DNA from: Lutjanus erythropterus
Taxonomy: Eukaryota > Chordata > Actinopteri > Lutjaniformes > Lutjanidae
Assembly (NCBI GenBank): GCA_020091685.1
Contig: CM034597.1
Coordinates: forward strand, 29,500,388-29,564,387
Direction: 5' to 3'
DNA length: 64,000 bases
Each line of letters begins with the position of its first letter. The first letter of the stretch is position 1. Shown here in pieces: positions 35,471 to 48,400 of the stretch. The position numbers and the translations under genes are program-made. The notes beneath the pieces were generated by a model. That model saw only the letters and a program-made list of their open reading frames with translations. It had not been told where the DNA came from and did no database searches.

Positions 35471-35861
35471 TACTTTCTTTCTAGAAAAAAAATACATAAT
35501 GTACTTTGCATGTGAAACAGACAAATGAGCACAAATGGTTTAAAATAAATAAGAAAAATGTAGATTTTAAGATACAAAACATAAATACAAATAACTGAAA
35601 ACTGTATAAATGCTATAGTCCTTTTTTAATGCGTGTATTTATAGATATTTATTATATAAACTGTCTTTAATTGTCATTTTAACCCTATAGTACATAGCAG
35701 AGCAATTTGCACCTTAAACTTAAACTTTGACTTAAAATGAGAAACAAATTGAAAAAAAAAATCTTATAAATTATTAATTTGTAAAAAAAAAAAAAAATGC
35801 CTACCCTAGTTTTGAGAAGTGACAGAGACATCAACAGTTACAAATCACTATAATTTTGAGG

Positions 35862-35970
35862 TGAATACTTTGTACTTTTACGTAGGTATATTTCAAACAC
35901 CAGGGCTTTTACTTGTGTAACAGTGCTTGTATTTGAGTACAGATTCTCAGTACTCTTTCCACCACTGGTA
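35862..35970. repeat. 'GTACTTAAGTA'-family repeat, inverted fragment
   Basis: Contains gaatactttgtacttttacg, ttgagtacagattctcagta and ctttccaccactgg, the reverse complement of the 5' part of the family copy near 45912. Confidence 0.45.
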
Positions 35971-36140
35971 CACAGTAAAACGAACCAACGTACCATGAAA
36001 CAGTCTGTCAGGAAAAAAAATGAGGCTGCATTTCTCCCTCCAGCCGTCATGTGTCGCTGTGACCGCCCCCCTCCAGCCACCACAGAGGCTCTGCCCTCTT
36101 TAACGAACCCTCCTCTGCTGCACCTACATGCTCTTCTCCC

Positions 36141-36145
36141 ATTGG
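36141..36145 (+). promoter_or_regulatory. gmds: inverted CCAAT box in the gmds promoter
   Basis: ATTGG lies about 190 nt upstream of the gmds start codon, in a region (36040-36333) that is GC-richer and has more CpGs than its surroundings. No TATA box is seen. This suits a housekeeping-type start. Confidence 0.35.
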
Positions 36146-36333
36146 CCGATCTCACGCCGCTTCCTGCTACGTACTACAAACTGACACTTTTCAGCGGTGT
36201 GTGTAGTTCTGGTTTACGGATGCTGAGGAGGAGACTCGTCGGTGCTCTCTCTTTAAACGCACACAGACGTATTGCTATTATTATTTTTTAACGGATCTTT
36301 TTCGGTCAGTCTGACAGCAGCCTGTGAACAGAG

Positions 36334-36432
36334 ATGGCCCAGTGCTCCGAGTCTGCTAACGTTAGCTCCGCGGCGAACGGAGCGCCGACCAAACAGAGGA
36401 AGGTGGCTGTTATCACCGGCATCACCGGACAG
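36334..36432 (+). CDS. gmds: gmds exon 1 (coding part)
   Basis: Encodes residues 1-33, from [16 protein letters not shown] to [10 protein letters not shown], ending in phase 0 at donor GTACGT. The first 20 residues are poorly conserved; the beta-strand and first half of the glycine loop follow. Confidence 0.95.
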
Positions 36433-39400
36433 GTACGTTAACGTTACTCATTCACTCACCAGATAGCCTCTGGTTACACTGCAATGAATGGACGAAGTAC
36501 TTAAAGGCAAAGCTAATAACTATTATTATGTATTTCTTATCGTTTCTGCATTTAAAACATCTTAACGTCTCCTTGGTCGTGATTTCGGTTAAAATAAGGC
36601 GTTTCTTTATAACCGCCGCTGCTGGTTAGACATGTGGCAGGTGATAAAAAACTCTTTGCCCTTATCTAGACCCTACCTTTCCTGTCTTCGTCCTCCGGCC
36701 TTTGAGCTGTGTCAATCCCTTCTTCTTGACTAAACGTTAAGTTAGCTTTAATTACACTCAAACTGTGCCTGGAGCTGTTATCCCTAATTCTCGTAAATGC
36801 GTTCAGTTTTGTGTGTGAATGAGAAAGAGAAATTATAATTTTCCAAGACGAAATATTGTTTTATCCTGTTATTACAAACACATGCACTACAAGGAAGTTG
36901 TCACAGCCGGGCAAACAGGTTTTTCCTGCATCTGGCACACGCATCATATCGCCCCGCCTCTTGCAGCCTCTCTCCTCCTGTACAGTCATTGTCTGCTCTG
37001 ATAACTTTCTTTATCAGCAGTATACAAGACTGGGAAAGTTACTTTATAATACTAACTACTTGTTAAAAATGTACTTAATATGCTAATCCAAGTATCACAA
37101 TATTTCTTGTTGCTTTTGGATTATCAATACAAGGGCTGCACAGTTAATCACAATAAATTCGCAGTATGGTCAAGTGCAATATCCATTTTGCAGAACCAGC
37201 TGCAGCTGATGATTATTTTCATTGTCGATTAATCTGTAAATCATTTTCTTGATTAAATGATTAGTCTTGTCACAGTCTTATCAGTTGACACTGTAGTGGT
37301 AAGATATATGCTGAACTATATTTTATTCTTCATAGTCGGTTCTCATGATTTGTCAGACACTAATTGGTTACTCGTCCTTGAACAGACAGCTGCTTCTTCG
37401 GAAGAACATCTTCTGATATCACGAGCACATCCTGTCCCCTTTGATAAGCACTTCATAATCATCCTGTCCCAACCTCTTTGTTTTCCTTACTCCATAAGAC
37501 AGAGGTTCATTGCCAGTTCCTTTTACGCTCTGTGTGACTGTGTACTGATCCTTTGCAAAGCTCTATTAAAACACCACAAAGACAATCTTGGTCTTTGTGC
37601 CTGTCTTCCACCACAACACATATTCAGAAGGGCTGCACAATTAATCGCAATAAAAATTGCAATATGCCCATTAAGTGCAACTTGCAAATCACAGAACCGG
37701 AACCAAATCACAACTTTTTTTAAAAAGGGAAAAAATGTGTGAGGAAACATCGCCATAATGATGTACTGTGGTGCTGCACAGAAAATGAAAGAAAACATGT
37801 TTGGTACAGACTTGAATAAATATCACATTGCGATACTGAATTTTCATTTTTGGATGAACTGCTGTTTGTTATCAAAATTAAGACCCAATCAGGGCCTGTT
37901 AACTCATTGATCAGGTGACAGCCAGGCGCTTACAGGTGGTGGAGAGCAACTGCAGCGCCTGGCTCTACAAACTGCTTGATGTCCTGGTTTTATTGTTGAC
38001 TAGGTGTGCATGAAGTGCCAAGAAAATATCCCCCACACCATTACACCACCACCACCAGCCTGAACCGTTGAGACTCATCAGACCAGGCAATGTTTTTCCA
38101 ATCTTTTATTGTCAAGTTTTGGTGAGCCTGTACGAATTGTAGCCTGTTTCCTGTTCTTAGCTGACAGGAGTGGCACCCGGTGTGGTCTTCTGCTGCTTGT
38201 AGCCCATCTGCCTCAAGGTTCGACGTGTTGTGCGTTCAGGGATGGTCTTCTGCATACCTTGGTTGTGATGAGTGGTTGTTTGAGTTACTGTTGCCTTCCT
38301 ATCATCTCGACCCAGTGTGGCCAGTCCCCACTGACCTCTGGCATCAACAAAGCATTTTTGCCAGAGAATTGCCGCCCATTGAATATTTTCTTCTTTTCTG
38401 ACCATTCTCTGTAAACCCTAGAGATGGTTCTGTGTGAGTCAGTCTGAGTGGATCAGCAGTTTCTGAAATACTCAGACCAGCCGACCAACCATGCCACGTT
38501 CAAAGTCACTTAACTCATCTTTCTTCCCCATTCTGATGCTAGGTTTGAACTTGAGCAGGTCATCTTGACCATGTCTACATGCCTAAATGCATTGAGTGCC
38601 TTTAGGCTGTCGTGTGATTGGCTGATTAGATATTTGCGTTAACAACCAGTTGAACAGGTGTACCTAAGAAAGTGGCTGATGAGCAATAGAGCTGGGACCT
38701 ACGTCATCAAGCAGGACAGACAATGTTCTATAGTTATGTAATGACCCTTCCTTCTTCTATAGACTCCTTGACAGGCACACAGCAGCCTGCCTCACCTCTT
38801 TCTGCTTCTGTCTCCCTGTACTTTATGTTTCTGCTCTGTTTCTCTGTCAGCAGTATGTTTTATGAAGTTGCCCCCCAAAAAATACTCTGTTATCACAGCA
38901 GCAGTTGAGGCTTTTGTGTTGAATCTAATCTGAACCACAGAAACACCCATGGAAACAATTCAAGCCAGCACAGGCAGGGTCGGTGTCTGGTTTTGCAGGT
39001 CTGATTAGGTGTACAAATAAACCATTAACCATTAAACCATTAAACCATTTTAATTTCATTAACGGATTTTATGCAGACAGTTTTAACCGACTGAGATATT
39101 TTTTGCTAATTAGTAAGAGGCAAAAAAAACTTAAAAAGCTAAGGCTTAATTGTTGAATGAGATTTTTTTTTCAAAACAGTAACTTCAAATCTATGAACAG
39201 TTGGTTTGTTGTTCACAACTAGGGTAAGAAAGTGTTACTGTTATTTTAAACTTCTATTCAGCAGCTAAGATCATCATAAATCTGTTGGAGCTTACAAATA
39301 CATTCTTTAGATATCTTTTATGACAATTTCTTCCCACAGTTGTGGCCACACTGTCTGTCATCAATCAGTTGTAGTCTACTTGGTGCAACAGACAAGTTAA

Positions 39401-42400
39401 AACACGTGAATAATACCGATATATTTTACAACTATTATGAACTGCTTTATTTTTGCAGCGCAATCTACCGGAACTACTTTAGAATCTACCAGAAATACTT
39501 TGTGGCTACTTTACTTTGCTAATGATATTGTAATTCTCCACATGCCATTTAGTCAGATTACATTGGAAGAAGGCGGGCATCTGTATGGCCAACAACATAA
39601 AAACACCTTGCCTTACAATATCCTACAGTGGTCATGAAACCTCATGAAATGTCAAACCACCCTGTTGGTGAGGGATTTAGTTGGTGTTGTGTGGTGATGC
39701 CAGCATTACTGCACAAGAGTGGGAATGTATGGAAAACTAAAAGAATTTCTACAGCTTGAGAAGTTCTTTAAATCATAAAGAAATACAATATGATATTGTC
39801 GTTCAGGTCCAACATACATAAATATTTTGCGCATTTGAAGATTCACTGTGATCTGTTTATATTAAAGGGATAGTTCACCCAAAAATGAAAATCCAGCCAT
39901 CATCTACTCACCCTCATGCTGATTAAGGGTCTGGTTTATTTTGTTAGTCCACAAAATGCTGATGGAGTTTGACAGGAAAACAGTGTTGCAGAATCTGGAA
40001 GTGAATGGTGACCAACTGTTGGTCACCAAACTGTTGTTTTTTTAGCTGCATTGTACAAAGAGCAGCTCAGGCATGACAGGCTGTAAACTTTACCAACTGA
40101 GTCTCAAAATGGCCACAAATCACAAGACACACACTCTTACTTTCTCTGATTGTGTGGGAAATCTGATTTTTGCATCACAGTGTTACACTTACACGTTACA
40201 CTGAACTGAAAAGGTAAAGGTGTATCACCACCCTGGCCTGTAGCTGTTGCTTTGTTGAATGAAACAAAGCGTTAGGTGACAGGCAGAGACTAGAAATCCA
40301 AGCAATCCAAATAGCCTGTAGGTCTTCCTTAACACAAGCTACTTCACTGGATGCAGGAAGAGCAGTAGATTTCACTCTGAGGTTTCTGCCTGTTCAAGGG
40401 GAAATCTGTAATAGATTTACTGTAGTAAATCATAAAATGACCATGATATGTCATCAGAGATCAAGGACATATGCTAAGTTGAAAGACTCACCTGTCTGAC
40501 ATCAATACTGCAACTGCAGTGCTGCTCTTTGAAATGACCTGTCACGGTTAAATTGAGCAATATGTTAATGAAGTCTGGCAGGCAGTGAGACAACTGAGTT
40601 ATAAACAGCTGATGAACTTACAGTGGAGGACTCGTTCTTGCTTTTTATTGTCAGTTCACAGTGTTGCGTGGGTTCTGCATTCCTGCGGAGCTCCTGCAGC
40701 CTGCAGAGCTTCCCCGAGTCTGAGGAGGAGGGTACAGGGGGAAACGACTCACTTCATCCATAGATCATATATTAAACAGGATTTAAACCAATTTAATGTA
40801 CAATCTGTCTTCAACTTGATATATTGCTCCTTTAAAAGGAAGTTTTTCCTTGCCACAGCTGCCTTAGTACTTGCTCTTGGTGGAAACAATTGATTGTATG
40901 AAGATTATGGTCTAGACCTAAACTGCCTTGAGATAACTTTGTTTTGATTTGGTGCTTTACAAATGAAGTTGAATTGAATAGCTCAGCTCGCTCAGTCATT
41001 GTAGCAGCATTGGAATTTATTGCTTCAATTGACTACATTTACCATCAACACTGATTGGGCAGCCGCATAAAAAGTGATGAATCTACCCTTTAACGTGTCT
41101 CTCACAACATATGGATTTGAAATTCAGTCTTATAATTCAAACTGTGCATCGATAGAGTGAAGTCAAGATTACAAGAAGTCTCTGATCCACCTGCCTCTTT
41201 CCTTCAAGTCTTACAATAAGATAACGATACAATGGATGACTTATTACATGGAAGTCTAATATATTCACTCAGTCTGTCAACACAGACACATAGACAGTAC
41301 AAAGTACAGTTGATAATGCTCGTTAGTGCTTCTATTAAATTAACAATTTGTGGACACATGGTGTTGGACTGTTTTATTGGTCAGGTCAGTTGTTTAATGT
41401 TGTATTGATTGAACTGGGCTGGTTATCCTTCGATGACAGTTTATACACCTGTAAAGACACCTTTATTGATACATCACTTTGCATATGCCTTTCAGTTTGT
41501 TTTAAAAACTGCAATGTTCTACGAGTTAATTAAACCAAAGCATAATGGATATTTCCGTCAGGTCCAAGCAGTTTAAATGTACAGTCTTCTTCCCACTAGT
41601 TAAACCCTCACTAATTGATTTTTTAGCCACTTGGGGACAGCTGAAATGTGGATATATTATCACATTTTAAGTTCATATGGTGAACTTATTAGCACACATA
41701 GCTCATCTTGCTTATACAGGTGATTTGGGGCAAAATGTGCTTTCTTTTGGAGTCATGTTTGTGTCCACCAACTTCTGAGAGAAATATCTTTAGCAGCTAA
41801 ATGCGCCACTGTGTTCACCAACTAGTCTCAAACTGTGTCTGTTTGGTGCTGGTTAGACTCTGTACAGCTGTTTTTTCTGGAAAATACTGCCTGCTTCAGC
41901 TGAAAATGCAGTGATCAACCAACTCACATTAGCTGAAAGTTGCTGTAAAGCTCCTTCCACATCCAAGTATATTAAAATTACTCATGGGTTTTGCTCTAAA
42001 GCAGCGGTTCTCAACTTTTTTCAGTCATGAACCCCCTTTGAAATAATTTTTCAACCCAGTCCCCCCTAATGAGCTCAAAACATTTTTGTTATAAAATAAA
42101 GGCCTTAGACGTACAGTACAGCACTGCACCATCAGTGTCAGCTCTTTCAGGTAAAACCTATTAAACCATATCCTCCATTATTTTGATGGTATTTTGCTGG
42201 CTTGGTTTGTGCTTTCTTTTAGATTTTTTTTCTTCATGTTTTCAGCTGTATTACTGCTACATTTCAATCAGAAATCCATTTTCTTGATTCAGTACAGAAA
42301 CTGGCTTTCTTCTCTCACCAAACATGATTGCTTTTGTGCTTTCTTCTTCATTTCATTGCAGTTTTTGTCATGATTGCATTAAAAATAAGAACACTGCATA

Positions 42401-45400
42401 ACTCATATTTTTTAAGTTAACATAAAAAAACATCTCAAGTACCCCCTGCAGTCCTCCCTGGGGTACATGTACCTCATTAGAGAAGCACTCCTGTGAAGCA
42501 GTTGTGATGTTTGAGTTGTGAAAGAATGATTCTGTCAGATAAGAGACAGGTTCAGAGTCCTTGACAGTTTGTTTATGACCACCAACCAAAATGGCAGGAT
42601 GTGTCGGCCTAGACTCAGAAGAGGTTGACAGTTAATGTATGGAACATTTGATGGGATTTGTAAGTGGTGACTAAACCTGGGCGATATTGCTGTCTTATCA
42701 TGAAAGTGAAGTGTCATATTGATAAAATAAGTTTAATGTATGACTAGCCTCAGCTGCTCTTGTATTTTACACACTATGGTGTTCTGATTTGTTATCTGTC
42801 CATCCACCCATGGATGGCAAAAAGAAAACATTAAGTTTATCCCTGGAGGAGTAAAGAAACCATAATTTCAAACTTTTTTCTTAAAAAAAATACTGAAAAA
42901 GTTATAGATTATTACAAAAGTTGACAAGTAATTGAATTGTTGACAACTAATTGATGCATTAATAGAATAATTGTTGCAGCTCTATTCCAAAGCTTTTTTT
43001 TTAGGCTACATAGACATAGTTTGCTCACTTGTCTTCAAATCTTATCTTTACACTTTTATGTTGCTTTGACTAAACAATCTTGCAGTATAAGATGAACCAA
43101 ATCAGGCCTGACCAAGTACAGAGCACCAACTTTAAGAACTTTTTATTATTTAGTGCCTTATACACAATTCTGTCACAGTTAAAAAAAATACTGAGGAAGT
43201 ATTAATTCTAGAATATATAGGTGCTGCCATACATACAGCAGTAAATGTGCCCTTCAATTATAGGATAATCTGAACAAAAACATGTAGACAATGGGACAAA
43301 GGGCAGAGAGGTGTGGTGGCTCAGCAGAACTGGGCTGACTGGTATTCATAAATGACTTCAATATGGGTCAGTGTTTAAGTTACACCTCTGGAGTGATGGT
43401 TTCCAGGATGTTTGCTATCATGTTCCTCTTATGACTTTATCTTTGTCAGTTTCTTTGCCTGGAGGTTGGGATTGTTGTGTCATCATTGTGGTTACAATAG
43501 GAAAGGACAAGGACCTATTCATTCTGTCCTGAAAACCTGAGAAGACCTGACCTGAAAGTCAAACATGCCTCTAAGGCCTCTCAGGATTGTGGTTGGGATG
43601 AAACATTGTTTTTTTTTTGGTAATAGCTTTTTTCAGTTTTTTGTTTAGTTGATACTATTAATTGATATTTGCTGATCAGATCTATTAACTCAGTAAATGC
43701 TTATCCGTATGCAGATACGCAAACATGCAGCCTGCAAACCAGACGAATCTACAGAGCTCATGTTTTCGTTTGCTCGGACAGATAATTCACATTTGCAGAA
43801 CAGTCGATAAGCTGTGATGGAAGACTCAGCACTTAAGTAGTGACATCAGTAGGCTTTCAGTCTCATTATCCCACAAGCATCAGCAACATGAGCCTGTCTG
43901 GGCCATTTGCATCTGTGGTTCTGTGTGTGAGAGTTTGTGTGTGTGTGTGTATGTACATTCTTTGCAGTGTAGCAGTATACACAAAGAACAGCATGGCCTG
44001 TCTCTAGTTCCTGTTCATTATGGCTGCATTATGTGATCAAAAAAATCAAGTTGCGATTCTTTTTGACAGATATTGTGATTGTCATATGCTTCACGATTGC
44101 AAATAATCATTTTTGCATCTGATTATTAATTTTCATTGAGAGAACGTGTAGCACTGCAACTATTGATCGAATAATCCATTCTTATTTTGATAAACAATAT
44201 ATCAGTTTGAGCATTTTTTTACGGAAAAAAAGGCTTCTTAAATGTTATTATCTTCTTGTAAGTAATATATTTGGATTGTGGGCAAAACAAGACATTTGCA
44301 GATGTCATCTTGGACTTTGTGAAACACTGATCAACATTTTTCATAATTTTCTGACATTTCATGGACCAAATAACTAGTCGATCAACTGAGAAAATTATTG
44401 ACGGAAGAATCCTTTATTTTATTCTTAATCCCTTGTTTTTTATTTGGATCCCCATTAGTTTCCTCAAAGTGGTCGCCAGTCTTCCTTGGGTTCACACACA
44501 AAACAACAATAAAAATACATCAATTTAAAATCACACAGTATCAGTGAGACAATAATATTTAATATCAGCCCAACTACAGAATTGAAGATGAGAGTATGCA
44601 TGAATAGCAAAAGACTAGATTTTAGTGTAGCCTTCACAGTCAGACAAGATAGTCTATTATGCATCTCACACACATTGGCACGGAAAGAACAACAAGGAAC
44701 TAATGATGAAAATAATTGTCTGCTGTAGCCCTAAAATCATGATGATGTGACATTGTGACCAAACAAACATGTTCTCTTGCATTGGGAGAACAAGATTTCT
44801 AGGACAGAGTATCTCTGCAGCTCTACTGTACTTTCTTATAATGCTGTCTTGTCATACATTTATTAAAAGAATTGCAGCCTCTGTTGTTTGGATATTCCAC
44901 TTGTCCATATTGCGATTTAGTTAAATTGTGCAGCCCCTAATTTTCCATCGGTGGAGAACAGCAGGGGAAATAGAAAAGGGGGGAATGTTTGTTGGTATGA
45001 GTTGACCGTTCCCAGAATGCAACCTTGGAAAGACAGCTATCAGAGGTCTTGGAAAGTAATTTGCAACCTCTCACATTCCTTTGTGAAGCAGCACTTTCCA
45101 GTGTTCCTTCTCCCCTTGTTCTCATTAACAGGAAACGAAGAATAACAGCGTTAATTCATTTTTATTTCGCCGGTCATGGCGGAACTGTCGAGCCCATGCA
45201 GGAGGCGAGCAGGCAGGCATCTGGATAGACCATCTCAGAAGTCACTAGCCAGGGTGTCAGGGTCACAGTGATGCCATAAATCGCCTGGCTAACTACTGTT
45301 CATAAATTTCAGGGCAGCATGCTGCTCGGTCTGAATATTTTCGACTGCTGTCTCAGTGTGAAGTATCGGGGTGAGAGGGTGTGAGTTATGGGAGACCACC

Positions 45401-48400
45401 TGAGTGCCAAGGCAGAGCTGCAGAGCCGGGTGGGGGGCTCTGGCTGATAGTGCTGTTTTACAGTCCGGGGTTATGAAGAGGACAGGTTCAGCCTCTCCGT
45501 CCGACAGTAAAACTTTATTTTGGCTGTGAGGTTCAGACTTCTTTCTTCAGCTCCTCTGGTTGGGAAAACAACGCTTCGCTGTGATACGACCCCTCGAACT
45601 GTTTGATGCTCCTGCTACAAGCCTTTATTCTTCATCCTTTGTTGGCGTTTGATACACTCGTCTCATTCCTTCCTTGCCTCCTTCCACTCACTCTGTGTTA
45701 GCAGTGCAGGATAGGATCTGAGCGAGTGCCAGTAATAATAATCATAAAGCTAAGAATCCGTGCACACGTCTCCTCTGTCGCTCATAATGGCTGCTGATGG
45801 CTCCTTCAAGGATTCCTCCTCTGAATGAAGTCTGCTAACTCTGCTAACAGGAAGAGATGTGTGTTCAGCTGCAGTTTGTAGTAAAAAGCTGAATTAATTT
45901 AGCTGCCTTAGTGGCAGTGGTGGACTGGAAATAAGTACATTTACTCAAGTACTGTACTTAAGTACAAATTTGATACCTTTACCTTCCATTTACTCCACAT
46001 CTCAGAGGCAAATATTGTACTTTTTCCTCAACTTCATTTGTCTGACAACTTTAGTTACTTTACGATTTTGCATACCCTTTCTGGAAGCCATGTATCTGAG
46101 ACCTATGTATCTGCACATTTGTCCATTTTTAATTTGAACATTTCTGTTAAAACTGAAGGATAAAGAGTTCTGTTATTCATAGAGAAAATTGTCCCGCTTC
46201 TTAAAGGGACCGTCCACTCCAAAATCAAAAATACACGTTTTCCCCCTGGCCTGTACTGTTCTGGTTTGGTGTGAGTTACAGAGTTTTGGAGATATCTGCT
46301 GTAGAGATGTCTGCCTTCTCTCCTGCTGTGGAGCACAAAAAAAGCACAAAAAAAATTCATTTGAAAAATGCAAAACCAGTGTCTCTTTCTAAAAATCACA
46401 GTAGAAACTATTACAGGACTTGTTCCATCGACTTCCATTATATTGGAGAGAAGGCAGAAATCTACAGCTGATATCTCCAAAACTCTGCAACTGGCTTTCC
46501 AAAAATCTAGATGGATAAATAACACTAGAGGCCAGAGGAAAAATTCTCCAGTCCCCTAACCAAGGTGCTGGCTTGGACCTGGAGCTGGTACTCAGGTGCT
46601 GGACAGTGGCTGCCCACTGCTCCTGATATGAGGATGGGATGAGTGCAAAGAACGAATATGACTATATTGTAGATGACTGGAGCTGCAACCATTAAAGTTA
46701 ATCGATTATTAATCAACTGTTACATTAATCTGTGAAGTATTTTAATAACAGATTAATTGTTTTCAGTCATGAGTTTTCAAGAAAAAAATGAACAAATTCT
46801 GTGATTTCAGCTTCTCAAATGTGGAATTTTTCTGGTTTCTTTACTTCTCTCTGACGGTAAAGTAATTATCTTTGGGTTGTGGTCAAAACAAGACATTTGA
46901 GGACGTCATCATGGGCTTTACAAGTTATTTTTCATCATTTTCTAACATTTTTTAGATCAGACAACTAATTGATTAGTCAAGATGATAATAATAATTTTTA
47001 TTTACAGCCCTAAAGTTGACGTTTACCTTTCTATTTTTACTGAGACAGTAGCAACAGTATATCTGCAATATGTGGGTGTCTACAGTAACTTTGAATTTGG
47101 AGTTTGCTTTCTAAGTCGTGGAGCTGTGTAGTGCCTGCATGCAGAAGAAATTCCTTCAGAGCTTCTGATTACTGATTCATGTTACCAGAAGCTCTGCACA
47201 TTGAGTGAAGAGCTTCAGGATGCGCTTCACACTGCTCGCCAAATGTTCCCACTCACTGCTGTATGTATGCGTTTGTGTGTGGATGTGTTAGTTAGTGGTG
47301 AAGTGTGTGATTATAGTGTCATTAAACCATATCAGGGCTAACTGTCGACCAGTGGCGTGCTTGGCAGCTTCTCCTTGTGGTCTATTTAAAGCACATTAAA
47401 CAGATTCATTTGTAGTTTCTACACAATGACAAATAAACAAGCGTGCGGTCATGAACTCTGAAGAAAATATGATGCCTGCAGGCACACAGGCTGAGCACCA
47501 TCCATTAGATATGTAGTCCTAAATGTTAGGCACGTGGTCCAAACCCTAATTAAGTATCAAAGGTTGAGCATCCCCCCTCACACTGTTGGTAATGGCTCCA
47601 ATCCACCAGCAGGGGGTGCTCACAGTACTCTTGTTGAGCACAGACATGCTCCTTTCTCTCTTCTCCCTACAGGCAACATAAAGTCAGGCTTTCCATCCGA
47701 GTGAAAGTGATCCCTCATAACAGCAGAGGAAGGACTCAAAAAATGTTGCAATACTTAGAAATATTTAATCATAAAAATTTCCTATTTTCAGAATGTTTTT
47801 AAAGGATGGTGATTTTTTTTCCTGTTTTTTTATATTACTTGCATTTTCTTTTATTGTAATGAGATACATGATGAGGCAGCATATATTGGTTTATTGTCAG
47901 AACAGTTGCCTGTTCACAAAGAGCGCATGTCGCCGATTTCAGATTAGTTTACTAATCTGCTAGTTTGGTAATCGTATAAATGTTTTTATTCATTTTTTAA
48001 ATAAGAAAAACATGTCAAATTCTCTGATTTCAGCTCCTCTGATGTGAATTATTTCTGGTTTATTTAGTCCTCTATGACTGTTAACTGAATATCTTTGTGT
48101 TGTGGACAAAACAAGACACTTGAGGGCGTCATGTTAAAAAGATAGATCAACGTTTTCCACCCATTATCTGACTTTGATAATGAAAATTCTGTTGCAGAGG
48201 TTGCTTTTTTAAATTACTGTGCTTACAATCTTTGGCTTGTGGGCTAAAAAGGGAAAACAACAGCAACTAACTGATTGATCGAGAAAATAACTGATAAGTT
48301 AATCAATAATGAATATTATCACTGGTTGCAGGCCTAGGGCTTTCATGAAAATGCTGCTAAATGTAAATCTCAATGAATTTAACTTACTTTTGCAAAAAAG

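Noticed and set aside
46103..46525. 140-codon - strand ORF
   Set aside because: It spans the foldback MITE at 46195-46555; both strands are open because of the inverted repeat.
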